Assembly: GCA_041583135.1 (NCBI GenBank)
Contig: JBFHGJ010000107.1
Coordinates: 1-20,056 of the forward strand
Direction: 5' to 3'
Source: JABSOG01 sp041583135
GTDB taxonomy: Bacteria > Pseudomonadota > Gammaproteobacteria > Enterobacterales > Alteromonadaceae
Length of the DNA stretch: 20,056 bases
The notes beneath the pieces were generated by a model. That model worked only from the letters and a program-made list of their open reading frames with translations. It had not been told where the DNA came from and did no database searches. This document shows, one piece after another, positions 9,601 to 17,363 of this stretch (within the stretch, counting starts at the first letter, position 1; the number at the start of each line of letters is the position of its first letter). Made by a program: the position numbers and the translations under genes.

Positions 9601-12600
9601 TCTGCCATCTCGCCACGGCACATTTGACACAGCGCCACCAGCAAACGCTCAAGATGGTCGCTATATTGGGCTACCGTATCTTGCTCGAACAAAGATTTGT
9701 CGTAAATCCAGGTGATGGCCAGCCCTTGGTCTGTCATCTGCGCGCTGATATCCATATCGTACTTCGCCACCAGATTGCCCTCGCCCACAGGCTTAAAGCT
9801 TGCGCCGGGCAAATCGAGCGTCACCTCGTCAGTGGTGTCCATGGTAAAGAGGATCTGAAACAGCGGGGTATATTCGATGGCACGCTTGATACGGCAATGT
9901 TCTACCACCTGCTCAAAGGACACATCCTGATTGGCCTGCGCCTCAAGATTGACCTGTTTAACTTGGGCAAAATAATCCCACACGCTGTCAAAGTCGGTGC
10001 TGACCCTTAGCGCTAAGGTATTGACAAAAAAGCCGATAATCGACTCAAGCTCGGCCTGCATCCGTCCGGCTACCGCAGTACCAATAACAATATCTTTCGT
10101 GCTGCCGTGACGAGCCAGCACCAGTGCCAACGCGCCGTGAAGCAGCATAAATAAGGTCAAGCCATGACGATTGGCCAGCTGTTGCAACTGTTGCGAGGTC
10201 GCTTTATCCATCGTGCCAAAGACCGTTGCTCCTTCGTGCAGTTTAACCTCTGGCCTTGGCTTATCGAGCACCAAACCATGAACCGTTGGCACATCGGCCA
10301 ATTGCTGTTGCCAATAGGCCAATTGCGCATCTGACTGTCCACCGTCGAGCCATTGACGTTGCCAGTGGGCAAAATCGGCATATTGCAATGCCAGCGGTGT
10401 CATATTCAGCGGCTGATGGCGCAACGCCGCGCGATAAAACTCGGCAAATTCCTTTAAGAATATGCCCATCGACCAACCATCAGAGGCGATGTGATGGGTG
10501 TTAAAGAGCAATACGCTATCTTGTGGCAAGCGGATAAACCCAGCTCGCACCATCAAGTCTTTGGTGAGATCAAACGGCTGATGTGCATCTTGTGCGATAA
10601 GCGTATCAAGCGTGCTTTGCCATTGTTCATCAGCCGACAGATCATACTCGGCAAAAGCAAATTCAACGCTATCGAGTATCTGCTGTTTTGGCCCTTGAGC
10701 GTCTTTAACAAACACGGTGCGCAAGGTCTCATGACGGGCAATGATGGCGTTAATGGCTTTAGTGGCAGCGGTAAGGTCAAACTCGCCACTGACTTTCAGC
10801 GCCATGGGCATATTGTACTGGGCGCTACCACCATGCATATGGTCGATAAACCATAAGCGCTGCTGAGCAAATGACATCGGCGCGGTATCGCCGGTGCGCT
10901 CAACCGCAACCACAGGTGCGCGTACCGGCCCATTTGCAGCACCGTCCAAAAACGCACATAAGCGGCGAACCGTGGGATGGTCAAAAATGGCTTTCACTGC
11001 CACTTCACGCTCGGCCGTTGCCCGTATCTGCGCTATCAGGCGCATGGCCAGCAACGAATGTCCGCCAATTTCAAAGAAATTGGCATCGATACCAATGGCT
11101 TTGGCATCGAGTTTCAACAGTTCGGCCCAAATGCACACCATGGTCTTTTCAAGGTCGCTACTAGGCGCAACATACTGACCTTGGGTTTGCAGTCTATCCG
11201 GGGCCGGCAAGGCTTTGCGGTCGATTTTACCGTTGGCATTGAGTGGCCACTGCATCAACATCACAAACGCGCCGGGCACCATATACTCAGGTAAACTTTC
11301 GCCAAGGGCCGCTTTGAGCGCGGCAATAAAAACCGATTCATCCTCTGGCTGTTGATGAGGCTGCACATAAGCCAGCAAAACCGGCTCGCCGCCAGCGCCT
11401 TCGGTTGCCAGCAACAAAGCGGATTTAACCGCTGGCTGCGAGGCCAATTGCTGTTCAATCTCGCCAAGCTCGATACGAAAACCGCGAATTTTCACCTGAT
11501 GGTCGATACGGCCATGGAACATCAACTCGCCGCTATGGGATAAACTCACCAAATCGCCGGTTTTGTACAGCCGCTGAGTGCTTAGCTGGGTAAACGGATT
11601 ATGGATAAACTTCTCGTCGGTCAAATCCGCTCGGTTTAAATAGCCTCTGGCCAAACCGACGCCAGCGATATGCAGTTCACCGGGCACGCCCACAGGGCAT
11701 AAATTCAGCTGCTTATCGAGTACCAGCAATTGAATGTTGTTGATAGGTTTACCGATAGGCACGCAGCCAAATTCATCGATTCGAGCACAATCAAAATAAC
11801 TGACATCGATGGCCGCTTCGGTCGGCCCATACAGGTTATGCAACGCCACATGAGGTGAGCGCTGTTTTAATGTCTCTGCGGTCTCAAGATTGAGCGCTTC
11901 GCCACTACAGAAAACCAATCTAACGCTGTCGGCAAACTGCTGGCTTTGCAGATAAACGCTGAGCATCGAGGGCACAAAATGCATCACGCTGATCTCGGCG
12001 TTGGCGATAAGCGCTGACAAGTAGCTCGGGTCTTGATGGCCGCCGGGTTTAGCCACCACTAAAGCCGCGCCATAACTGAGCGGCCAAACAAACTCCCACA
12101 CCGAGACATCAAAACTGTAAGGTGTTTTTTGTAGCACCTTATCCAGACCATCAAGACCATAGGCTTGCTGCATCCAATCGATGCGATTGACCAGCGCCTG
12201 ATGTTCAACCACCACGCCTTTTGGCTGGCCGGTCGAACCCGAGGTATAGATCACATAAGCGGCGCTATGGGGGTTCAGTTCACCTTGCGCTGTTGGCTCA
12301 TGACTGTCAAATTGTGCCAGCTGTTGCGTAAACTCGACACTGTCGATGGCGCAAACAGCCACGGCAAGGCTCAGTTGCAACTGGGCTTTGACCTGCTGTT
12401 GAGTCAGCAATAAAGCGGCGTTGGTATCGCTTAGAATAAACTCGATACGGGCCTCAGGCAGACTTGGGTCAATCGGCACATAGGCGCCACCGGCTTTAAG
12501 CACCGCCATAATGGCAACCACCATTTCACGGCTGCGATAAAGGCACAGGCCCACCATAGTTTCAGGACCGACACCTTGGCCTTGTAGGTAATGGGCCAAG

Positions 12601-14288
12601 CGATTGACTTGCTGATTGAGCGCCTCATAACTGACACAAGCCAGTTCATCACTGTCGTCTTTGTGGTAGTACAAAGCCCCGCGTTCGCCATGGCGGTTGG
12701 CTTGCTCGGTAAACAGCTCATGAATAAGCTTATCTTGCGGGAACGGCGCTTGGGTTTGATTGAACTGGCTAAGCTGATACTCGCGTTCGGCTAAAGACAA
12801 CATCGGCAACTGATGACAAAGCTGAGTGCGGCCATCGGCCAGCGCGCTCAACAAACGGACCCAATGGTCACAATATCGCGCGACGTGCTCGGCGCTAAAC
12901 AACGCCTTGTCATAAACCAACGTCAGATTAAGGCCTCTGTCAGAAAAATCGGCGCTGATATCTAAGTCGAATTTCGCCGCAACACCGCTCTCATCGCTCA
13001 TAGCAAGGCTTAACCCCGGCAGCGATAACTGCTGTTGGGTGTTGGTGTCCATGGTAAAGAGGATTTGAAACAGCGGTCCATGGGCGCTTGAACGCGGTAC
13101 TTGGGTCTTTTCAACCAGCAGTTCAAAGGGCACATCTTGGTTTGCCTGAGCGTCGAGGTGCACTTTGCGCACATGGGCAAAGTAATCGTCAATGGCATCG
13201 ATGGCGGTATTTACCCGCAGCACTAACGAGTTGACAAAAAAGCCGATGAGCGGCTCTAACTCTGGCTTGTTGCGGTTGGCCACCGGCGTGCCAATGACAA
13301 TATCCTGAGCATTGCTGTGGCGGCTAAGCACTAACGCCAAACTCGCGTGCAACAACATAAATGGCGTCATCTTATGGGTGTTGGCCAACTGCTTGAGCTT
13401 TTGTGCTACAGACAAAGGCAACTGAGTACTGACCAACTCGCCGGCATACTGTTTCTGCTCAGGTCTGGGATAGTCCAAACTCAGCGAGTGCACCGTCGGC
13501 ACATCGGCAAGCTGTTGCTGCCAGTAGTCGAGTTGCTGTTGCAACTGCTCAGATTCAAGCCACTGCCTTTGCCAATGGGCATAATCGGCATATTGAATGC
13601 TTAACGGCGGCAACGGGTTGTCTAACCCCTCAATCGCCGCAAGATACAACTGGTTAATCTCAGAGACCAAATTACCCATCGACCAGCCGTCAGACACAAT
13701 ATGATGCATGGTGAACAGCAGCACATACTGGTTGTCGTCCAATAACAACAGCTGCCCCCGCAACATCGCATCGTTGGCCAGATCAAAAGGTTTTGCGCCT
13801 TCTTCTTGCGCCAACCGCAGCGCCGCTTGCTGTTGAGTCTGCGCAGGTAGCGAGGTCAAATCGACCTTATCTAATGCCACCGGCTCAAACGCTCTGATCA
13901 CCTGATATGGCTCACCAGCTTCGCTGGCAAATACCGTGCGTAGCGCATCATGGCGCGCCAGCACTTGATTAAAGGCCCATTGCAACTTATCGATATCTAA
14001 ATCGCCGCTAATGCGCAGCATTGAAGGCATATTGTAGTGAACGCTGTGTTGTTCGAGCTGGTCGATAAACCAAATCCGCTGCTGTCCAAACGAACAAGGC
14101 GCCAGCGCTCTACTGCTGTTCACTTTTAACTGCTGCAACAGCTCGATAATGGCCGCTTTGTTGGCGCCGAGCTGCTGTTTTATCTCATTGTTGAGGGCAT
14201 TTTTGTCGCCTTTGACACTCAAGCGGCCATCGTTTAAAGCAACAAAAATACGTTGGCGTCTGAGCGCCAATAACAAAGACGCCACCAT
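3693..14288 (-). CDS. Three-module terminal NRPS: docking, C-A(Ser)-T, C-A(?)-T, C-A(Phe)-T, TE
   Basis: A 3531-aa cytoplasmic nonribosomal peptide synthetase. Order: TubC-type docking domain (about 1-55); C1 (HHIVSDG, His195-His196, Asp200); A1 (about 520-1030); T1 (Ser1078); C2 (His1265-His1266); A2 (about 1590-2105); T2 (Ser2153); C3 (His2343-His2344); A3 (about 2675-3170); T3 (Ser3219); TE (Ser3357, Asp3383, His3512). My manual readings of the nine-residue A-pocket codes are DVWHFSLID (serine, EntF-like), DAITLGEVW (not one I can assign) and DAWTIAAVC (phenylalanine, GrsA/tyrocidine-like). No epimerisation, methylation or cyclisation domain is present. All three C domains keep an intact HHxxxDG. 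The ATG overlaps the stop of the preceding NRPS gene by one base (TAATG), which implies translational coupling. It takes the chain from that 1017-aa NRPS, extends it by three residues and releases it as an acid or macrocycle. No MbtH-like gene or phosphopantetheinyl transferase lies in the window. Confidence 0.95.
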   Translation of the reverse strand: MVASLLLALRRQRIFVALNDGRLSVKGDKNALNNEIKQQLGANKAAIIELLQQLKVNSSRALAPCSFGQQRIWFIDQLEQHSVHYNMPSMLRISGDLDIDKLQWAFNQVLARHDALRTVFASEAGEPYQVIRAFEPVALDKVDLTSLPAQTQQQAALRLAQEEGAKPFDLANDAMLRGQLLLLDDNQYVLLFTMHHIVSDGWSMGNLVSEINQLYLAAIEGLDNPLPPLSIQYADYAHWQRQWLESEQLQQQLDYWQQQLADVPTVHSLSLDYPRPEQKQYAGELVSTQLPLSVAQKLKQLANTHKMTPFMLLHASLALVLSRHSNAQDIVIGTPVANRNKPELEPLIGFFVNSLVLRVNTAIDAIDDYFAHVRKVHLDAQANQDVPFELLVEKTQVPRSSAHGPLFQILFTMDTNTQQQLSLPGLSLAMSDESGVAAKFDLDISADFSDRGLNLTLVYDKALFSAEHVARYCDHWVRLLSALADGRTQLCHQLPMLSLAEREYQLSQFNQTQAPFPQDKLIHELFTEQANRHGERGALYYHKDDSDELACVSYEALNQQVNRLAHYLQGQGVGPETMVGLCLYRSREMVVAIMAVLKAGGAYVPIDPSLPEARIEFILSDTNAALLLTQQQVKAQLQLSLAVAVCAIDSVEFTQQLAQFDSHEPTAQGELNPHSAAYVIYTSGSTGQPKGVVVEHQALVNRIDWMQQAYGLDGLDKVLQKTPYSFDVSVWEFVWPLSYGAALVVAKPGGHQDPSYLSALIANAEISVMHFVPSMLSVYLQSQQFADSVRLVFCSGEALNLETAETLKQRSPHVALHNLYGPTEAAIDVSYFDCARIDEFGCVPIGKPINNIQLLVLDKQLNLCPVGVPGELHIAGVGLARGYLNRADLTDEKFIHNPFTQLSTQRLYKTGDLVSLSHSGELMFHGRIDHQVKIRGFRIELGEIEQQLASQPAVKSALLLATEGAGGEPVLLAYVQPHQQPEDESVFIAALKAALGESLPEYMVPGAFVMLMQWPLNANGKIDRKALPAPDRLQTQGQYVAPSSDLEKTMVCIWAELLKLDAKAIGIDANFFEIGGHSLLAMRLIAQIRATAEREVAVKAIFDHPTVRRLCAFLDGAANGPVRAPVVAVERTGDTAPMSFAQQRLWFIDHMHGGSAQYNMPMALKVSGEFDLTAATKAINAIIARHETLRTVFVKDAQGPKQQILDSVEFAFAEYDLSADEQWQSTLDTLIAQDAHQPFDLTKDLMVRAGFIRLPQDSVLLFNTHHIASDGWSMGIFLKEFAEFYRAALRHQPLNMTPLALQYADFAHWQRQWLDGGQSDAQLAYWQQQLADVPTVHGLVLDKPRPEVKLHEGATVFGTMDKATSQQLQQLANRHGLTLFMLLHGALALVLARHGSTKDIVIGTAVAGRMQAELESIIGFFVNTLALRVSTDFDSVWDYFAQVKQVNLEAQANQDVSFEQVVEHCRIKRAIEYTPLFQILFTMDTTDEVTLDLPGASFKPVGEGNLVAKYDMDISAQMTDQGLAITWIYDKSLFEQDTVAQYSDHLERLLVALCQMCRGEMAELNMMSAQQVQYLTRDVNAVSEQYPAQLLIHELFERQVALNPEHIAYVFEDKSLTYAQLNELANRLAHYLRELGVGSESLVGICVERCLEMIPAMLAVLKAGGAYVPLDPGYPAARLEFMIEDTALTVLLTQQGAVEHLAIDPDIKVMALDSETFTQQLSGYSTHNPERLAEQHDHTLAYVIYTSGSTGQPKGVMVEHRQIVTSTLAREHYYREPLEKFLSLPSISFDASLIGILWTLTKGGELHYMSAEHSMDTEQIYHWVNRHQITHMTISPAMYTQLQLSMQDKTPQPSAMRCFLLGGEALEPEVLEAHMSNPWSNRAKLFNEYGPTEGAVWASVHVIDPNLRYDKIPIGRNTGHCRLYLLDKHQLPVPFGAIGELYIAGNAVARGYLNQPEMTAERFVGDPFAPQQGQRMYKTGDLARYIPALDGNGCELEFMGRIDEQVKIRGFRIELGEIKNQLAQCPGVATSYIYVREDHPGDKRIVAYVVPDDLQDLQNVEFVQQLRIALKQNLADYMVPSAFVLLKALPLTINGKVDKKALMAPDTTCVGGQYVAAKTETETTLTTIWGKLLGLDPQSISITANYFDLGGHSLLAVRMVSEIRSSLNKELQVKAIFEAPDIESLAKVVDNAQCSIVGAPISRYQGSLSEAPLSFAQQRLWFIDRLEGRSSQYNMPAAMRIFGDFDPSIAEQALAHIIERHLPLRSVYKLVGDTPVQKVLQDVRFTLQLHDLQHLAEQQRDERVAELARIDAAKPFDLANDLMLRASFIRLGGSAGVLLLNLHHIASDGWSMGLLSEEFALIYHALKAAQPVSLEPLPLSYIDYAAWQHQWLEGGALQNHLEYWAAQVEGLPTLHSLPSKQPRPVQKGHVGRSVVGTLDGAVACRLEAFAKAHQMTPFMLLHATLALVLSRNSNSQDIVIGTPVANRTQSELERLIGFFVNTLVLRVNTGYLRLDEYFAHVRRVNLDAQMHQAMPFEQLVEHCQLERSGAYSPMFQIMLSLNDPQGAQIALSDFECLPLNDLGQNSDRVVKFDIDINATFSADGVGLELVYDKALFDGFFIEQLLQQWQRVLTELTHESCELLPDLPILCERQIRQLTDEVNDSDRCYEQAGLAIHQVFERIAKRSPEQTAVVYDGRTIDYHTLNLEANRLAHYLKGKGIGEGTMVGLCVNRSIEMIIATLAILKAGGAYVPLDPTYPAERLAFMLDDTKLGLILSQRALMQTVSFAQNCEVLCLDGDDRPWQQCATSNIVAFDQWQRKLAYIIYTSGSTGQPKGVMLAHDGAVNLAAYQGEAFAVQSHCRVLQFASLGFDACVWEWMMALLNGASLYICTEAQKHSPETLGAFMSEHKITHATLPPALLKHIELHGNYDFERLIVAGEAIDHQLAKRWAAQYPLINAYGPSETTVCASLDWVSKDVDLPVTIGRAIANTQLYVLNEEGALLPPGVVGELYIGGAGVALGYLNRPELNEERFVYDSFKDDGSLMYRSGDLVRLNCDGSGNPTQFEFVGRIDSQVKVRGFRIELGEIEHQLTALNAVASSVVLTDQDANGELRLHAYVIPEQSDDAGAFEQHCKQALATILPSYMIPTVFTVLKQWPITANGKIDKKALQAMSHQHSSEHVVTAQSDTERQLSAIWCEVLQYADEAMSIDGDFFAMGGHSLLAVTLMARINQAMAVELSLKSLFDHPTIGLLAAFIDQGGEQGEDNCGYGVAVSRFDGALKTLFVAPALGMTAAAYQPVVQGLSGKLNVAILTSPGIDALADGDDPLLQYDIKQRVEAYLAAILALQPNGHYYLLGHSFGGVIAFELARALELRGNTVDILLADSLLGYQVPGQEDLSLPQLLLSEQELRTICDKYQCLPEALSEAQLFDSLTEKNSVPVLVDLEVFQRYCVAVKKQMDLYCCYRPSAATGAKLTLIEAHQGLAQAAFRTSVHQHIQKVCEQPIKIVDVAGTHFSLIEQTSLFTLLEDVLCR
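3696..4466 (-). other. Type I thioesterase domain, chain release
   Basis: An alpha/beta-hydrolase at the C-terminus of the 3531-aa NRPS. The nucleophile elbow is GHSFGG (Ser3357), with Asp3383 in LLADSLL and His3512 in GTHFSLIE completing the triad. Ser-to-Asp spacing of 26 is close to that of SrfA-C TE. It cleaves the finished chain from T3 by hydrolysis or cyclisation; the sequence does not decide which. Confidence 0.85.
4524..7691 (-). other. NRPS module C-A-T, predicted phenylalanine
   Basis: C3 has HHIASDG. The A3 pocket, read from FDACVW, ATLPPA, IVAGEA and NAYGPSETTVC, is D-A-W-T-I-A-A-V-C, nearly the GrsA phenylalanine code and like the tyrocidine Phe codes. The T serine is in MGGHSLLAVTL (codon at plus 4632-4634). 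Tyr or Trp activation by the same pocket cannot be excluded. Confidence 0.8.
7719..10916 (-). other. NRPS module C-A-T, substrate not assigned
   Basis: C2 has HHIASDG. The A2 pocket, read from FDASLIGILW, MTISPAMY, LLGGEAL and NEYGPTEGAVW, is D-A-I-T-L-G-E-V-W. Asp235 (alpha-amino group) is kept, but the usual Trp at position 239 is Ile. I cannot match this code to a known amino acid with confidence. The core motifs YTSGSTGQPKG, YKTGD, RGFRIELGEI and NGKVDKKAL are intact, so the domain should be active. The T serine codon is at plus 7830-7832. Confidence 0.75.
10944..14111 (-). other. NRPS module C-A-T, predicted serine
   Basis: C1 has an intact HHIVSDG (plus 13689-13706). The A1 pocket residues are read from FDVSVW, MHFVPS, FCSGEAL and NLYGPTEAAID, giving D-V-W-H-F-S-L-I-D with the final lysine in NGKIDRKAL. 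This is the EntF-type serine code with a conservative I/V difference. The T domain has GGHSLLAMRL with the phosphopantetheine serine codon at plus 11055-11057. Confidence 0.8.
14124..14288 (-). other. TubC-type beta-hairpin docking domain (N-terminus of the 3531-aa NRPS)
   Basis: Residues 1-55 show a helix (LLLALRRQRI), a hairpin (FVALNDGRLSVKG) and a second helix (EIKQQLGANKAAIIELL), the layout of TubC N-terminal docking domains. Basic residues cluster at 10-13 and 22-29. In this family the hairpin binds a short acidic C-terminal tail of the upstream partner; the preceding NRPS ends in such a tail. Confidence 0.8.
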
Positions 14289-17200
14289 TACAATTCAAAC
14301 TCCTCAATATCATCATCGGCTATGGTATCCATCGCCACAATGGCATCGCTGTGGCTGGTTTGTACGTTATCCGCCTGCTCGGCTTTCTCTTGCATTCTTA
14401 GCGCAAGGCTGGCGATGGTGCTGCATTCGAATAGATCGTGTACCGTCAACTTGATGCCAAAGTGTTCTACCACCCGGCTGATCACCTTGATCGCCACCAG
14501 CGAGTGACCACCGATGGTGAAAAAGTCGCTGTTGACGCCCACCGGGTCCGACTGCTCAAGCGCGCTTTGCCAAATCTCGGCCAGTTTGCGTTCAGTCTCG
14601 TTCGACGGCGCCACATAAGGCACATGACGCATTTCCTGCGCCATCGCTCGAAGCGCTTTGGTATCGATTTTACCATTGGCCAAGCGCGGGAATTCATCGA
14701 GAGCTTGCACCAGCTCCGGCACCATATATTCCGGCAGGTGGGCGCTAAGCAATTGTTTTATTTGCGCCGCATCGGCGCTGGCATGACGAACAAACAAGCT
14801 CAATGAGACAGACTGTTTGTCACAAACACACACGGCCTGCGCCGCCAATTGATGGTGTTCAACTAGGGTCGCTATCTCCTCAAGCTCAATGCGAAAACCG
14901 TTGAGTTTGACCTGATTATCAAGGCGCTCAAGAAAATACAAATGACCATCTGGCAAAATGCGAACAAAATCACCGGTTTTATAGTAGCGCTCACCTGCAA
15001 CCTCGGTAATGGCCAGTTCGGTCAACTCTGGTTGGCCTTGATAACCGCTAAACACGCTATCCCCCCCAAGCCAAAGCTCACCGGTTTCACCTACGCGGGC
15101 GTAACGACCATCGTCTTTCACGACCAAATAACGCATATTGTCTACCGGTTTACCGATAGGCACATAATCGCTGTCGATCAGGCGGTCAAAAGCAAAATAG
15201 GTAGCGTCGATACAACACTCAGACGGACCATAAAGGTTAATGACCTCACAACCGAAAGTGGTGTTGGCATTTGCCGCCACCGAGGTTTTAAGTGCCTCAC
15301 CGCCACAAAACAGCCAGCGCAGTGAATCGACACTCGCGACATCACTTTGCTCTAACAATACCTCCAGTTGCGAGGGCACCATTTGCAGCACGCTAACGCG
15401 GTTTTGTTGGATAAGCGACAACATATGACCAAGGTCGTAATTGCCCTCTTTGTCCATAATAACCATAGTGGCACCGGCCAGCAGCGGGCTCCAACATTCC
15501 CACACCGAGGCGTCAAAGCTGACCGAGGTCCGTTGTAAGAACACATCGCGCTCTTGATAACCAAAGCGCTCATGCATCCAGGCCATATGGTTAAGTAACG
15601 CCTTATGGGAGATTTTCACCCCTTTGGCTTTGCCGGTAGAGCCTGAGGTATAGAGCACATAGGCGGTATCTTCAGGCTGTATCTTAGCAGCACTAAACGC
15701 AACGGCGAGGCTTGTCCATGAAAGCTCGGACAACAACAACTGTTCCACAGGACACTCATCTAAACGCTCGTCGCTGATCAGCCACTTGATTTCAGGCGCC
15801 TGTAACATGCTCGCCACCCGAGTCGGCGGTAGCTGAGTATCGATAGGGATATAGGCTGCGCCGGTTTTCGCCACCGCCAACATCGCCACGATAAAATCTG
15901 CACTAGGCGCTAAGCGAATAGCCACTTGCGCGCCGCGCCCAACTCCGAGCGTGGTCAAATGATTGGCCAACTGGTTGGCTTTGTCATTGAGCGCGCTTAA
16001 GTCCATTTCACTGTTATCCGGTGAAATCACTTTACCTTTGGCACTTGGCACTGACTGTTCAAACCAGGCGACCACACTGCCTTTACCCTGATGCGACACT
16101 TCAGGCCCCGCCAGCGGTTCAACAGGTGTTGCGACTACGCCAGGTAGGCCAAGCGCCATCGCCATATCTTGATGCCACAGCTTAAGCCACTGAGTCAAGG
16201 TGGCTTTAGCAACGAAGCGGGTGTCAAAATCGACCGATAAGAAGCTGTTGTCGCCCTGCTCTACCAAGGTAAATTGTAACTTAGCAGGCTCAATCAAACC
16301 GCCAATGGTGCTAACAACCCCTTGATGGGCATAGCGCAGCGATTGAAACACAAACGCCATATTGCTTTTTTCAAATTTCGCCGGACGGCTAAAACATTCA
16401 ATATATTCAAGAGATTGCTGTGATAACTGGCGTTCCAATTCAAGCTGTGCGCTCAGGCTTGGCTGCTTGTCGGCAAAAATAGGCAACACACGGCTCAAAG
16501 GCCCGATGGCATCGGCCAAATCTTCATCGTTACGACTGTCCATCACCCGGCTTAAGCAGCCATCGGCAGCGACATCAGCCATAACTTGACGTAAGCCGGC
16601 GCAAACCACCTCACTCAAGTTGGCATCGTGACGCTGTGCCAACGCCTGCATCGGCGCAACCAACTCGGTCAATGGCAGCTGAATGTTGTCATAATCTTGA
16701 CCCTGTTCGCGCTGATAATGAGCCAAACCGAACTGGGGGTTGAAGGCGCAGGCCAAGGTCTCTTTTTGCCAGTATTGACGCACCTGCTCAAGCTCATCAT
16801 CAAGTAGATAGGCATTGAGCCACTCGGCCAAATCTTCATATTGCACCAGCTCATCTTCGTCACATTGCAACATCGCTTGGCGCACATCCTCATCGAGTAC
16901 AAAAGCCATTAAGCGATTTAAGCTAAACACATCGCTATTGCTCGCGGGCAACGACAGATGAATCCAGCATTGCCCTTGCGGTAATTGCGCGATGGTCAAA
17001 TTAAGCCATGGTTGAGTATCGTTACGCTCGATAAAAGCGGCACACAGCTTTTGCTGTTGCGCTGTGATTTGCTCGCTATCAAGGGTTTGCCAGTCCAATT
17101 GGTTCAAGCTCACTTCAACTTGTGAAGCGACGTTTTGCCATAAAACGCCGTGGTCGTCCTGAGTCAAACTGGTACGTAAAATATCCAAACGCGCGGCTAA

Positions 17201-17341
17201 TTGCTGTAAAGCGGCCTGTGCCGCCTTGCCGTCAATCACTTGTTCTGTGTTAACCCCCAAGGTGGCTTGGGCGCTTGTTTTACCTGCGAACAGGATGCTG
17301 TGATTGAGCTGAATAGGTGACGCTATTACTTGTTTTGCCAT
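14288..17341 (-). CDS. NRPS with non-catalytic C-like (interface-type) domain, A(Gln) and T
   Basis: A 1017-aa single-residue NRPS. Residues about 10-415 have condensation-domain length and fold features (start QLNHSIL, then LDILRTSL), but where HHxxxDG should be there is PASNSDV (132-138): both histidines and the glycine are gone. The A domain (about 425-905) has YTSGSTGKAKG, YKTGD and NGKIDTKAL; its pocket reads DAWQFGLID, which I recall as the tyrocidine TycC glutamine code. The T serine is Ser947 (IGGHSLVAIK). The protein ends in an acidic tail, ADDDIEEFEL (1008-1017), suited to the TubC-type docking domain of the next protein. It starts 22 bases after the hydroxylase stop, with GAGAAG (plus 17349-17354) upstream, and overlaps the next NRPS by one base. 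The C-like domain probably recruits the hydroxylase, while condensation is done by the C domain ending the upstream NRPS; both are inferences. Confidence 0.92.
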   Translation of the reverse strand: MAKQVIASPIQLNHSILFAGKTSAQATLGVNTEQVIDGKAAQAALQQLAARLDILRTSLTQDDHGVLWQNVASQVEVSLNQLDWQTLDSEQITAQQQKLCAAFIERNDTQPWLNLTIAQLPQGQCWIHLSLPASNSDVFSLNRLMAFVLDEDVRQAMLQCDEDELVQYEDLAEWLNAYLLDDELEQVRQYWQKETLACAFNPQFGLAHYQREQGQDYDNIQLPLTELVAPMQALAQRHDANLSEVVCAGLRQVMADVAADGCLSRVMDSRNDEDLADAIGPLSRVLPIFADKQPSLSAQLELERQLSQQSLEYIECFSRPAKFEKSNMAFVFQSLRYAHQGVVSTIGGLIEPAKLQFTLVEQGDNSFLSVDFDTRFVAKATLTQWLKLWHQDMAMALGLPGVVATPVEPLAGPEVSHQGKGSVVAWFEQSVPSAKGKVISPDNSEMDLSALNDKANQLANHLTTLGVGRGAQVAIRLAPSADFIVAMLAVAKTGAAYIPIDTQLPPTRVASMLQAPEIKWLISDERLDECPVEQLLLSELSWTSLAVAFSAAKIQPEDTAYVLYTSGSTGKAKGVKISHKALLNHMAWMHERFGYQERDVFLQRTSVSFDASVWECWSPLLAGATMVIMDKEGNYDLGHMLSLIQQNRVSVLQMVPSQLEVLLEQSDVASVDSLRWLFCGGEALKTSVAANANTTFGCEVINLYGPSECCIDATYFAFDRLIDSDYVPIGKPVDNMRYLVVKDDGRYARVGETGELWLGGDSVFSGYQGQPELTELAITEVAGERYYKTGDFVRILPDGHLYFLERLDNQVKLNGFRIELEEIATLVEHHQLAAQAVCVCDKQSVSLSLFVRHASADAAQIKQLLSAHLPEYMVPELVQALDEFPRLANGKIDTKALRAMAQEMRHVPYVAPSNETERKLAEIWQSALEQSDPVGVNSDFFTIGGHSLVAIKVISRVVEHFGIKLTVHDLFECSTIASLALRMQEKAEQADNVQTSHSDAIVAMDTIADDDIEEFEL

Positions 17342-17363
17342 TTTTTATCTTCTCTTAAAACGC

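Noticed and set aside
6030..12500. Repeated DNA segments such as GGCACATAGGCGCCACCGGCTTT near 6040, 9280 and 12475
   Set aside because: They encode the conserved KAGGAYVP motif of each adenylation domain, so they are homologous modules and not mobile or regulatory repeats.
3693..14288. Epimerisation, methylation or heterocyclisation domains in the large NRPS
   Set aside because: Each T domain runs directly into a canonical HHxxxDG condensation domain or the TE, and A domains have normal length with no insertion.
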